Program-made: the position numbers and the translations under genes
Shown here: positions 6,259 through 12,902 of the stretch, one piece after another
How the letters are laid out: each line of letters starts with the position of its first letter
Position numbering within the stretch: the first letter of the stretch is position 1
Notes under the pieces: generated by a model
Databases searched by the model: none
Seen by the model: only the letters and a program-made list of their open reading frames with translations
Told to the model about the DNA's origin: nothing
Source of the DNA: Bacteroidota bacterium
Lineage (GTDB): Bacteria; Bacteroidota; Bacteroidia; Chitinophagales; Saprospiraceae
NCBI GenBank assembly: GCA_008501835.1
Contig: QQUB01000789.1
Location: forward strand, 1 to 12,902
Length of the DNA stretch: 12,902 nt
Reading direction: 5' to 3'

Positions 6259-6645
6259 TTATCGGATATCATCATTTATTTCAATCCAATATCCATTGGG
6301 GTCTTGAAAATAAACCTGTCTAATTCCATCTTTTCGTATGTAGTCTTTGTTAGGTGTACCCAGCCAGTCTGAGTAAGGAATATTTAGTTGCTCCAGAAAC
6401 ATTACAAATGAACTTAGGTCGGTCGTTGCTAAAGCAAAATGAACTGCCTTGTCGGTTTTTATTTCAGAATTTGGACGGGGAATCAGATGAAGCTGTTTAC
6501 CCTCTCCAATTGATAACCATCTGGTTTTAGAATCAGAAGCAGTATTCTCAATTTCCTTGAGTTGAAGGACCTTTTGATAAAACTCAATAGATTCGTCAAC
6601 ATCTTTTACGGAAAGTGCTATATGGTTGAAAAAAAAAGTACGCAT
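6259..6645 (-). CDS. VOC (vicinal oxygen chelate) family protein, glyoxalase/bleomycin-resistance fold
   Basis: 128 aa, the usual size for a two-module VOC protein. The opening FFFNHIALSVKDVDESIEFY is the standard first beta-alpha-beta unit. Candidate metal ligands are His8, His53 (QLHLIPRP) or His69 (AVHFALAT), and Glu122 in YFQDPNGYWIEIND. DPNGYWIEI is the diagnostic C-terminal motif. It acts in the cytoplasm on a small molecule; glyoxalase-like, dioxygenase-like and antibiotic-binding members share this fold and the sequence does not separate them. It follows the 141-aa gene by 19 nt and so is probably its operon partner. VOC genes are common cargo of integron cassettes. Confidence 0.9.
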   Translation of the reverse strand: MRTFFFNHIALSVKDVDESIEFYQKVLQLKEIENTASDSKTRWLSIGEGKQLHLIPRPNSEIKTDKAVHFALATTDLSSFVMFLEQLNIPYSDWLGTPNKDYIRKDGIRQVYFQDPNGYWIEINDDIR

Positions 6646-6664
6646 TTTTCAAAGTTTATTTAAG

Positions 6665-7090
6665 TCAATGAATTTTTTTTCTTCTCATCTTTCTGATGTC
6701 GATTAATTCCCGGTGACGTTTCATTATTTTTAACCGCAATACATCAATATCAACTTTTAAAGATGTTTTCGCCAGCATTCTGGGAAGTAAACCTCCAAAA
6801 ATTTCCAGCCATGGATTTTTAAACTGATATTTTATATAGTCATATTTTTTCGCTTCTTCGTTGAAAAGCTCCTTCTCCAGGTCTTGAATTTTTTCCAGGC
6901 TGATATTAACTTTTTTTATGGCTTTATTCTTTTCCCAAATAGTGAAGGGGCCTCCCATGAATAAGCTTCTCATCGATAGGTCTGATAATACTCTGGTGGT
7001 CCAAAGCAGTTTCCCGTATTCTTCAATCAAAGAATTATTCTTTTTTTCAAAATTTTCAGGATTCGATATTTTAGCTGGTTCTTGATCCAA
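6665..7090 (-). CDS. Basic helical protein of unknown function with TTG start
   Basis: 141 aa. No ATG or GTG exists between the in-frame upstream TAA (5 codons before) and residue 40, so the start is the TTG at 7090 (MDQEPAKISNPENFEKK). The protein is helical and basic: EYGKLLWTTRVLSDL, KAIKKVNISLEKIQDLEKEL (possible coiled coil, about 55-75), and a strongly basic end (KIMKRHRELIDIRKMRRKKIH). WLEIFGGLLPRML is moderately hydrophobic but too short and mixed for a sure membrane helix. I know no family. It is co-transcribed with the VOC gene 19 nt downstream. A start at Met40 would leave a 102-aa protein and a 136-nt gap. Confidence 0.65.
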   Translation of the reverse strand: MDQEPAKISNPENFEKKNNSLIEEYGKLLWTTRVLSDLSMRSLFMGGPFTIWEKNKAIKKVNISLEKIQDLEKELFNEEAKKYDYIKYQFKNPWLEIFGGLLPRMLAKTSLKVDIDVLRLKIMKRHRELIDIRKMRRKKIH

Positions 7091-7127
7091 TTGTTTCTTG
7101 TGTTATTGGTGTGAAATGAATTCCTTC

Positions 7128-7177
7128 ATTAGCAGGTAACCGTCTGTGTAAAGGATATAGCCGTTTTGCACTTTGTT
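7128..7177 (-). repeat. Intergenic repeat element (attC-like candidate f)
   Basis: GCAGGTAAC (7132-7140) is followed by CGTCTGTGTAAAG, whose GTCTGTGT repeats at 6136-6143. CTTTGTT (7171-7177) lies 12 nt from the stop of the esterase gene. In the gene direction the ends read GAGAACAAAG and GACGGTTACC, so a GTT triplet is present (GTTACCT, partial match to GTTRRRY). The size, about 50 nt, is near the lower limit for attC sites. Confidence 0.4.
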
Positions 7178-7189
7178 CTCAACAGTAAT

Positions 7190-8497
7190 CTATTCTCTTA
7201 TTAAGTTAGATGCAGTTGATTTTTTAAATAGAATAAAAGCATCAAAGGTTTCATCAAAAGACTGAATATACTCAAGGGTTTGTTGCTCGTTATCTTTGGC
7301 AGGAAAGAATCTTCCTCCAATTGTATGATGATGAAAAGCCTTTTTATATCCTGTATAATTTTTTGAAGATCTAATATTCGCTACTTTTTTCATTGGGATG
7401 TAACAAATGGAACAATCTGTATTTCTAAACTCAGAAGCAATGGAATTATCTATGCTTTTTTCAATGGTGATTTCCATTAATTCAAAGTCTTCCTGGTGTA
7501 CGGGTTCTTTTTTCTTTGTATAATAGGCATTGAAACTACCTTCGTCAAACTCTTGAGCAATCGCTAAATGCTTATCTCCAAAATGAGCATCCAGCACTCC
7601 ACCAGCAAAACCGTAGCTTTTTTTAATACTTTTTTTCTTTTCGTAAACTTTCGCAATGTGTGCATTATGTGCAATGAACAATCCTTTTAGTTTAGTATTA
7701 TTTTTCATTGCATATATAATATTTTCTCCCATGCAAAAATCCCGATAAGCTGTATTCCCATTTCCAAATTCAGCATGATCAATTTTATACTGTTCCAAAT
7801 GCATTGCTAACCTCAAAATCACATTTCGGTCTTCTTCACTAAACTTGATGGATTCCATTAAAACATTCAATTTTTTTACAACAGTATTATCAAAATCCTT
7901 AACCTCTGATGTAGACCACTTTTCGTGAACTTTATCCCTCAATTGTTCAGGCAATTCAATGATAATATCAGAATTATAGGAAGAAAGTAACCTGTTTATC
8001 TCTTGAATCATATGATTACCATCCTGCATGTCAACACCTATAAAATTTAGTTGATCGTCGGGATGTTGCTGATTGTACCATCTCATCCATTCGATTAGAT
8101 TGAGCATCTCTTCTGTAAACCAGGTCCAGTTTCTGAAATTTTGTATGATCTCTTTACCGTTACCTTTTGCTCTACCTTTGATATATTCATCAATTAACAG
8201 GCATCTGCTGTATTCATCTTCTAAAAAGATTGTATTGAACCCATGAGTTTGAACTAAGTATTTAAATATTTTATGTCTCATTAAAGCAAATTCATGGGTG
8301 CCGTGAGTGGATTCACCGATACTGATTACTTTTTTATTTTTAAATTCTTCTTCGAGAAACATAATATCTTCAAAAGAGCTTTCCGGGTTTTCTGATGAAA
8401 TAGATGCTACTACACTTTGCAGGACCAATTCCTGAGAAAAGGACACTCCATTAATTGTTATTAATAATAGCAGAATGAGTTTTAATGATAACTTCAT
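7190..8497 (-). CDS. Exported erythromycin-esterase-family hydrolase
   Basis: The reading frame opens at 8548 (452 aa), but I place the start at the ATG at 8497 (435 aa). This starts a clear Sec signal peptide, MKLSLKLILLLLITINGVSFSQ, and the 8548 ATG lies inside the promoter. Family motifs, numbered from 8548, are GESTHGTHEF (Glu79, His82), FLEDEY (Glu110-112), NWTWFTEE (140-147), FIGVDMQ (169-175), RDFCMGEN (269-276) and AHNAHIAK (His294, His297). These match the residues known in EreA/EreB/EreC-type esterases, which hydrolyse the macrolide lactone ring. Many environmental relatives have other or unknown substrates, so macrolide resistance is not shown. The signal peptide places it outside the cytoplasm, unlike the cytosolic classical Ere enzymes. 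Confidence 0.88.
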   Translation of the reverse strand: MKLSLKLILLLLITINGVSFSQELVLQSVVASISSENPESSFEDIMFLEEEFKNKKVISIGESTHGTHEFALMRHKIFKYLVQTHGFNTIFLEDEYSRCLLIDEYIKGRAKGNGKEIIQNFRNWTWFTEEMLNLIEWMRWYNQQHPDDQLNFIGVDMQDGNHMIQEINRLLSSYNSDIIIELPEQLRDKVHEKWSTSEVKDFDNTVVKKLNVLMESIKFSEEDRNVILRLAMHLEQYKIDHAEFGNGNTAYRDFCMGENIIYAMKNNTKLKGLFIAHNAHIAKVYEKKKSIKKSYGFAGGVLDAHFGDKHLAIAQEFDEGSFNAYYTKKKEPVHQEDFELMEITIEKSIDNSIASEFRNTDCSICYIPMKKVANIRSSKNYTGYKKAFHHHTIGGRFFPAKDNEQQTLEYIQSFDETFDAFILFKKSTASNLIRE

Positions 8498-8534
8498 ATT
8501 TGTCATTATTGTCGAGAACACGTATTTATCCGTA

Positions 8535-8567
8535 TAAAAATAACCCATAACCCTTCAATAAGACAAA
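8535..8567 (-). promoter_or_regulatory. Promoter for the esterase-family gene
   Basis: On the minus strand TTTG (8564-8567) and TATTTTTA (8535-8542; one base from TAnnTTTG) are separated by 21 nt, the Bacteroidota spacing. Transcription would begin around 8528-8530, about 30 nt before the ATG at 8497. That leaves the earlier in-frame ATG at 8548 untranscribed and supports the shorter protein. Confidence 0.5.
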
Positions 8568-8863
8568 AAAGCCGCAAGTTTATTGTTGTTTACCGGCCCT
8601 TTATCTCTAACCTGCCAGAAAATCACAACTGGGATCCCTGTACCAAACATCATCCGACGCTGATTTTTTTGCCTGTGGATTGTGGAATTTTGGCATCTTT
8701 GTGGTTTTTAGGATTTGAGGATTATTAAAACCGGCCTGGTCCGCAGAAAGAGAGGTTTTAATCAGAATGTTTTTTTAATGCTCAAATGAAGGGAAAATGG
8801 AAGAATGGATGGCTGTGAACAGATTCATCTCATGCAATTGTCCGGTCTTCCAACTATCTAAAC
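8568..8863. other. Long intergenic region between divergent genes
   Basis: This is the main part of the 384-nt divergent region. It holds the 8724-8762 inverted repeat and two short overlapping minus-strand frames, 8555-8653 (32 codons) and 8607-8696 (29 codons, starting MPKFHNPQAKK). Neither has supporting signals, and the first overlaps the esterase promoter. They may be remnants of a decayed gene. I see no RNA gene or riboswitch. Confidence 0.4.
8724..8762. repeat. Inverted repeat ATTAAAACC/GGTTTTAAT
   Basis: Perfect 9-bp arms (8724-8732 and 8754-8762) flank a 21-nt G/C-richer centre. On the plus strand a run of seven T follows shortly after. It could be an operator for a dimeric regulator, or a leader terminator if a transcript for the glucosidase started further upstream. 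Confidence 0.35.
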
Positions 8864-8909
8864 TTTCGGCGAAATTTGTCAATCACAAAAGTTAGCTGAT
8901 TAAAATTTT
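8864..8909 (+). promoter_or_regulatory. Candidate promoter region of the glucosidase gene
   Basis: TTTG (8875-8878) is followed after 22 nt by the A/T-rich TAAAATTTT (8901-8909), which only loosely fits TAnnTTTG. It ends 23 nt before the ATG, a distance similar to the other promoters in the window. Directly upstream lies the palindrome TTTCG-G-CGAAA (8864-8874), a possible regulator site. Confidence 0.3.
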
Positions 8910-8932
8910 AGACAAGGTCTTATTTTGTTGGT

Positions 8933-11569
8933 ATGAGGGAAAAACAAGAAAGGCAGAGACTCAAGGAACATTATTCCAGACAAAAAGACTGGCTCAAATG
9001 GGGCCCCTATTTGAGCGAGCGGCAATGGGGTACGGTACGGGAGGATTATAGTGCAAATGGGGATGCATGGAATTATTTGCCACACGACCATTCCAGAAGC
9101 AGAGCCTATCGTTGGGGGGAGGATGGTATAGCAGGAATCTCCGATCGATATTGTAATATCTGTTTTGGGGTAACGCTTTGGAACGGAAAAGATCCTATTT
9201 TAAAAGAGCGTTTGTTCGGACTTTCAGGGCCGAGGGGGAATCATGGCGAAGATGTAAAGGAGCTGTATTACTACCTGGAGAATACCCCTTCGCATTCGTA
9301 CATGAAACACTTGTACAAATATCCCCAGAAAGAGTTTCCTTATGCGAAACTTGTGGAGGAAAACAAAAAAAGAGGAAAACATGAACTGGAGTATGAATTG
9401 CTCGATACGGGTATTTTCGACAACAATGAATACTTTGACGTTTTCACAGAGTATGCCAAGGTTGAGGGAGAAGACTTATTGATAAAAATTTCGATCAGCA
9501 ACAGAGGACCTGAAACTGCTCCCGTTTTTCTGCTGCCAACCTTATGGATACGTAATTTATGGAGTTACGGGGGGATTAAAGAAAAACCTGTCATTAAAAA
9601 AGGAGAGGAGGCCGGAGAATCCTACGTTTCTATAAAACATCGGTTTGTCGGTGATTACCATCTTTATTTTGAGCAACCCTCAAAACTTTTGTTTACCGAA
9701 AACGAAACGAATCGTGAAAAGGTTTTTGGTGACAAAAATGATCATCCGTATAAAAAAGATCTTTTCCATAATGCTGTTATTAAAAATAATTACTCCCTGG
9801 CGGAGGAGAAGGAGACAGGAACAAAATTTGCTCCCCTTTATGAATTGGACCTTAGAGCCGGGGAGACAAAAGTCATTAAATTAAGACTAACAAAAGCAAC
9901 CCCCTCTGCACCATTTGATGAAAATTTTGACGCTGTTTTTATTAAAAGGCAAAAAGAATCACAGGAGTTTTTTGATGAGGTAACCAACAAGTCTACCGAA
10001 TCCCAGCGAGAGATACAAAAACAGGCCTTTGCCGGACTGCTGTGGACAAAGCAATACTACAATTACGATGTTGAGAAATGGTTAAAAGGGGATTCGAAAG
10101 AAGTACTTCCCACAAAACGATCCCACAAACGAAACAGCCAATGGAAAACCTTGCGAACACACGACATCCTTTCCATGCCTGATGCCTGGGAATACCCCTG
10201 GTTCGCCGCATGGGATTCGGCTTTTCATTGTGTTACATTTGCGATGATCGATCCTGATTTTGCCAAGCATCAATTGTTGCTGTTTACCAAGGAATGGTTT
10301 ATGGCACCCAATGGCCAGATTCCTGCCTACGAATGGAATTTTAGTGATGTAAACCCTCCCGTTCAGGCATGGGCGGCCATTCAGGTCTATCAGATCGAAC
10401 AACGGACCACCGGAAAAGGTGATCTTAAATTCCTGAAGCGCATATTCCACAAATTGGCGCTTAATTTTACCTGGTGGGTCAACCGGGTGGATTCATCCAA
10501 TAAAAATATTTTTGAAGGAGGGTTTTTAGGTTTGGATAATATCGGAGTGTTCGACAGGAGTAATGCCGTTCCCGGAGGCGGGACCCTGGAGCAGGTGGAT
10601 GGCACTTCCTGGATGGCATTGTATTGTCTGAATATGCTGGAAATAGCCTTGGAAATAGCGATTGAGGATGAGACTTTTGAGGATATGGCCATCAAATATT
10701 TTGGGCATTTTGTTTTTATTGCGGAAGCATTGAATAAACTGAAAGAAGATGAACCGGGTTCCTGGGATGAGCAGGAAGGGTTTTTCTATGATACGCTGAT
10801 CTTACCTAACGGACAGCATATACCTATTAAGGTCCGCTCTATTTCAGGCCTATTATCGCTGGCAGCTGTGCTCAACATCAGAAAGACAACCCTGGACAAG
10901 CTGCCCAATTTCCGCAGAAGTATGGAATGGTTCCGAAAATACCGGATGGAGAATGCCAAGTATCAGGTTATCGAAGAATATGCCGGTGATAAAGATGTTT
11001 TACTTTCACTTGTGCCCAGGAAACGCCTGGATATTTTGATGGATACTATCTTAAGTGAACCGGAATTTTTGGGAGAACATGGTATTCGCTCTTTGTCCAA
11101 GATGCATCAAAATCCCTATACCATTGAAATAGATGGTAAAACCTACGGTATTGGTTATGAACCAGCTGAATCCCGAACACATCTTTTCGGAGGCAACTCC
11201 AACTGGCGGGGACCGATCTGGCTGCCTATGAATTATTTGTTTATCAGTACTTTCAAAGAATATCACAACTACTTTGAAGACGATCTTAAATATCCATTTC
11301 CATCAGGAAGTGACAACTACCTGAATATGAAGGAAATCGGATTTGAGATAAGTGAGCGGCTTATTGCCATTTTTGAAAAGGATAAAGATGGCAACAGACC
11401 TGTTAATGCACTGCACCAACAAAAATATGCCGACGAACATTTTAAAGATCTCATCCTGTTTTTCGAATATTTTGATGGAAATAATGGCCGTGGGGTAGGG
11501 GCTTCCCACCAGACAGGGTGGACGGCCCTGGTAGCTAATTTGATTGAGGAGATCAACCGGGCGAAATGA
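8933..11569 (+). CDS. GH63/MGH1-like glucosidase, cytosolic
   Basis: 878 aa, the only plus-strand gene. There is no signal peptide (MREKQERQRLKEHYSRQKDW), so it acts in the cytoplasm. The N-terminal third, about 1-330, has beta-sandwich features: WGPYLSERQWGTVREDYS, RWGEDGIAGISDRYCNICFG, and a stretch with RNLWSYG. The rest is an (alpha/alpha)6 barrel. Family motifs are EYPWFAAWDSAFHCVTFAM with Asp428 as probable general acid, FLGLDNIGVFDRS, GGGTLEQVDGTSWMALY, GGNSNWRGPIWLPMNY, and FFEYFDGNNGRG with Glu845 as probable general base. The two residues are assigned by recalled alignment to GH63/MGH enzymes. It should cleave glucosyl or mannosyl linkages in small glycosides; the exact substrate (kojibiose-, mannosylglycerate- or glucosylglycerate-like) is open. 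The coding sequence looks richer in G/C than the genes to its left, suggesting a stable core gene. No sugar transporter lies beside it. Confidence 0.92.
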   Translation: MREKQERQRLKEHYSRQKDWLKWGPYLSERQWGTVREDYSANGDAWNYLPHDHSRSRAYRWGEDGIAGISDRYCNICFGVTLWNGKDPILKERLFGLSGPRGNHGEDVKELYYYLENTPSHSYMKHLYKYPQKEFPYAKLVEENKKRGKHELEYELLDTGIFDNNEYFDVFTEYAKVEGEDLLIKISISNRGPETAPVFLLPTLWIRNLWSYGGIKEKPVIKKGEEAGESYVSIKHRFVGDYHLYFEQPSKLLFTENETNREKVFGDKNDHPYKKDLFHNAVIKNNYSLAEEKETGTKFAPLYELDLRAGETKVIKLRLTKATPSAPFDENFDAVFIKRQKESQEFFDEVTNKSTESQREIQKQAFAGLLWTKQYYNYDVEKWLKGDSKEVLPTKRSHKRNSQWKTLRTHDILSMPDAWEYPWFAAWDSAFHCVTFAMIDPDFAKHQLLLFTKEWFMAPNGQIPAYEWNFSDVNPPVQAWAAIQVYQIEQRTTGKGDLKFLKRIFHKLALNFTWWVNRVDSSNKNIFEGGFLGLDNIGVFDRSNAVPGGGTLEQVDGTSWMALYCLNMLEIALEIAIEDETFEDMAIKYFGHFVFIAEALNKLKEDEPGSWDEQEGFFYDTLILPNGQHIPIKVRSISGLLSLAAVLNIRKTTLDKLPNFRRSMEWFRKYRMENAKYQVIEEYAGDKDVLLSLVPRKRLDILMDTILSEPEFLGEHGIRSLSKMHQNPYTIEIDGKTYGIGYEPAESRTHLFGGNSNWRGPIWLPMNYLFISTFKEYHNYFEDDLKYPFPSGSDNYLNMKEIGFEISERLIAIFEKDKDGNRPVNALHQQKYADEHFKDLILFFEYFDGNNGRGVGASHQTGWTALVANLIEEINRAK

Positions 11570-11913
11570 TGATTACAGGCTACAGTTGTTGTATGTTAAC
11601 GGTGCATATTTGAAATGTGGTGACCGAATGGGAAATATGATTTACGATAGAGTGTTATTAACTAAATTGGAGGACACAATTAGTTTTGATCAAATGACTT
11701 TATCCGATCATGGAGGCGCAGAGAGTTGTTACGCTGAGTTTCGCAGAGATCTTGCAGAGTTCCGCTGAGAAAAATAATACTCCGCGGCCCTCAACGCTTC
11801 TTAGTGGTCCTTCTGACCTTTCAAGTACGGGATGGGTCATCTGCGGTATAGTACCATCGTTTCGTTTCAGGAAAACATTTGATTTAAAGTAGTTCTGCTC
11901 TCAGACTCACATT
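11570..11913. other. Intergenic region between convergent glucosidase and S41 genes
   Basis: 344 nt lies between the ends of two convergent genes. The first 140 nt show no supported gene; a plus-strand frame to 11768 begins inside the glucosidase gene and ends in the repeat. The degenerate CGCAGAG repeat occupies 11716-11769, and a G/C-rich tail (CTCCGCGGCCCTCAACGC, from 11781) looks like its other half. The last 100 nt hold nothing I recognise, and no clear terminator hairpin was found for either gene. Confidence 0.5.
11716..11769. repeat. Degenerate CGCAGAG/CGCTGAG repeat with 10-11 nt period
   Basis: Units CGCAGAG (11717), CGCTGAG (11732), CGCAGAG (11742), TGCAGAG (11753) and CGCTGAG (11763) have spacings of 15, 10, 11 and 10 nt. 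Intergenic sequences of this type (CGCAGAGTTTCGCTGAG-like) recur in many environmental bacterial genomes as I recall them, with no agreed function. It is similar in style to the CACAG repeat at 4018-4057. Confidence 0.65.
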
Positions 11914-12902
11914 TTACTTATTCAACCAATTGATCGCTTCAATGATACCTTTGTCTTTTTCCCTGTTTTCTTCCACTTCAAAAGGGATTGCCTGATCAGG
12001 TTTTACATTAACAGTAAAAGCATTTCCGTTTCTGTCACAATAGACACCGGTACTTATTATTAAAGCAATTTCATTATTGATTATTTCCCAGCTGTTTTCG
12101 GTTGTTTTACCGTCGGTGGCCTCTCCAAAAAACCTGGTATTTTTTTGTCCTTTGAATGCAACGGCCACAAATTCTCCTGAACTTGTTGTCCACCTACTGG
12201 TCAAAACAGCAATTTTTGGATTTCGAATTTTCGGTTTTTTATCTAATGGAAAAACATTGCTTCCCCTGTACCAAAAATTGTTTTTCCTGATTTCTGCTGA
12301 TGCAATGGTATTTTTATTTTCACCCTGAATGGTGACGATAGTTTTAGTATCCAGCAGTGGAGCGATTCCAGCTAACATAACATTGATATTTCCACCACCA
12401 TTATACCGCAAGTCTATAATCCACTTTTTCACCTTATCCTTATGAAGTTCAATTATTGAATTTCTGATTCTTTCGGCTTCTTTTTGTCCATCAACATTTG
12501 GACCCACCCCGACAATTTTCAGATAACCGATTTTGTCGGGTAATTGAGCGTATTCATATCTGGAATCTATATCATTTACAATTTTCCAAATTTCTGGATC
12601 ATATGTCCGGTTATCTTTATTTCTGGAGTGCTTATGGTCTGTGAAATTGGCAATGATGGAGTAATCAGCTGTGCTTCTGATGTGTCCATGATGATCCCTT
12701 AGGCCGTTCAATAAAATTTCAAATGCAGGTTTCAGGTCATCTATCTCTTGAGCACCCTTTGCAGCCTCATACATTTTATTACTCAGCGAATCCCAATCTA
12801 CAGATTTGGAATAGTAGGAAATCTCTTTAGATTTAGCAATAACAGAGTCCAGGACCTGGATCAATTCAATCTCTCTTGTTTGCCCAAGCATTGTGTGGGT
12901 GG
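11914..12902 (-). CDS. S41-family serine protease (C-terminal-processing type), N-terminus beyond right edge
   Basis: The frame stays open to the window edge. The ATG at 12891 is probably internal: the residues before the mature part read THTMLGQ-TRE, the end of a signal peptide whose start lies outside. Numbered from that Met, the visible 325 residues contain LRDHHGHI (64-71), the oxyanion/core segment IIDLRYNGGGNI (158-169), and TSRWTTSSGEFVAVAFK with Ser237 as likely nucleophile. Lys262 (DGKTTE) is the general base, 25 residues later, as in the Prc/CtpA Ser-Lys dyad. No PDZ domain is evident between the N-terminal domain and the catalytic core. It acts in the periplasm or at the surface. 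The substrate is unknown; family members trim proteins at the C-terminus or degrade oligopeptides. Confidence 0.88.
   Translation of the reverse strand, partial: THTMLGQTREIELIQVLDSVIAKSKEISYYSKSVDWDSLSNKMYEAAKGAQEIDDLKPAFEILLNGLRDHHGHIRSTADYSIIANFTDHKHSRNKDNRTYDPEIWKIVNDIDSRYEYAQLPDKIGYLKIVGVGPNVDGQKEAERIRNSIIELHKDKVKKWIIDLRYNGGGNINVMLAGIAPLLDTKTIVTIQGENKNTIASAEIRKNNFWYRGSNVFPLDKKPKIRNPKIAVLTSRWTTSSGEFVAVAFKGQKNTRFFGEATDGKTTENSWEIINNEIALIISTGVYCDRNGNAFTVNVKPDQAIPFEVEENREKDKGIIEAINWLNK

Noticed and set aside
8555..8653. 32-codon frame upstream of the esterase gene as a regulatory leader peptide
   Set aside because: It overlaps the -33 element of the esterase promoter, so it would not be on the same transcript.
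8668..8701. TTTG - 22 nt - CATCTTTG as a far upstream glucosidase promoter
   Set aside because: It lies over 230 nt before the start codon and misses one consensus base, with no leader gene or structure to justify such a long leader.
10082..10695. Several long minus-strand frames inside the glucosidase gene
   Set aside because: They are antisense shadows of a strongly supported GH63-type coding sequence.
11544..11768. 74-codon plus-strand frame after the glucosidase
   Set aside because: It starts inside the glucosidase gene in another frame and its end is made of the CGCAGAG repeat.
1..12902. CRISPR array, defence island, prophage or insertion sequence
   Set aside because: No regularly spaced direct repeats with unique spacers, no transposase, nuclease, phage or toxin-antitoxin motifs were found on either strand.

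Overview
The window looks like chromosomal DNA of a Bacteroidota bacterium, probably a free-living environmental one. The evidence is a secreted protein with a type IX secretion (T9SS) C-terminal domain, a DUF6090-type membrane protein, several lipoproteins, A-rich start-codon regions without Shine-Dalgarno sequences, and promoter-like sites of the Bacteroidota type (TTTG upstream, TAnnTTTG near -7). No tRNA, rRNA, CRISPR array, transposase or integrase was seen.

Left edge (1-1926): the 5' part of a maltose/galactoside O-acetyltransferase gene (maa-like) runs off the window on the minus strand. Next come a cluster of overlapping inverted repeats and a secreted polysaccharide-lyase-like protein with a T9SS domain. 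A small two-helix membrane protein follows.

Middle (1678-8497): about ten genes lie on the minus strand. They are mostly short and functionally unrelated: two lipoproteins, a zinc-ribbon protein, two or three small membrane proteins, a DUF6090 protein, a VOC/glyoxalase-fold protein, a basic protein and an erythromycin-esterase-family enzyme. Several spacers share short exact motifs. CTTTGTT (AACAAAG in the gene direction) lies 5-16 nt after four stop codons, TTGCTGGTAAT occurs in two spacers, and related GTAAY-GTCTGTGT sequences recur. One spacer (4098-4193) folds into a long imperfect inverted repeat with attC-like ends. The simplest reading is a cassette-array-like accessory region, perhaps an integron-type array or a related repeat family. 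No integrase lies in the window and the sites depart from canonical attC, so this is a hypothesis.

Right part (8498-12902): a 384-nt divergent intergenic region separates the esterase gene from the only plus-strand gene, a large cytosolic GH63/MGH1-like glucosidase of 878 aa. After a 344-nt spacer with a degenerate CGCAGAG/CGCTGAG repeat comes a minus-strand S41-family (C-terminal-processing type) serine protease. Its signal peptide start lies beyond the right edge.

Working together: the glucosidase, the sugar acetyltransferase and the lyase-like protein suggest carbohydrate use. The middle genes look like independent accessory functions rather than one pathway. The clear co-transcribed pairs are the lipoprotein/DUF6090 pair (4-nt overlap) and the basic protein/VOC pair (19-nt gap).
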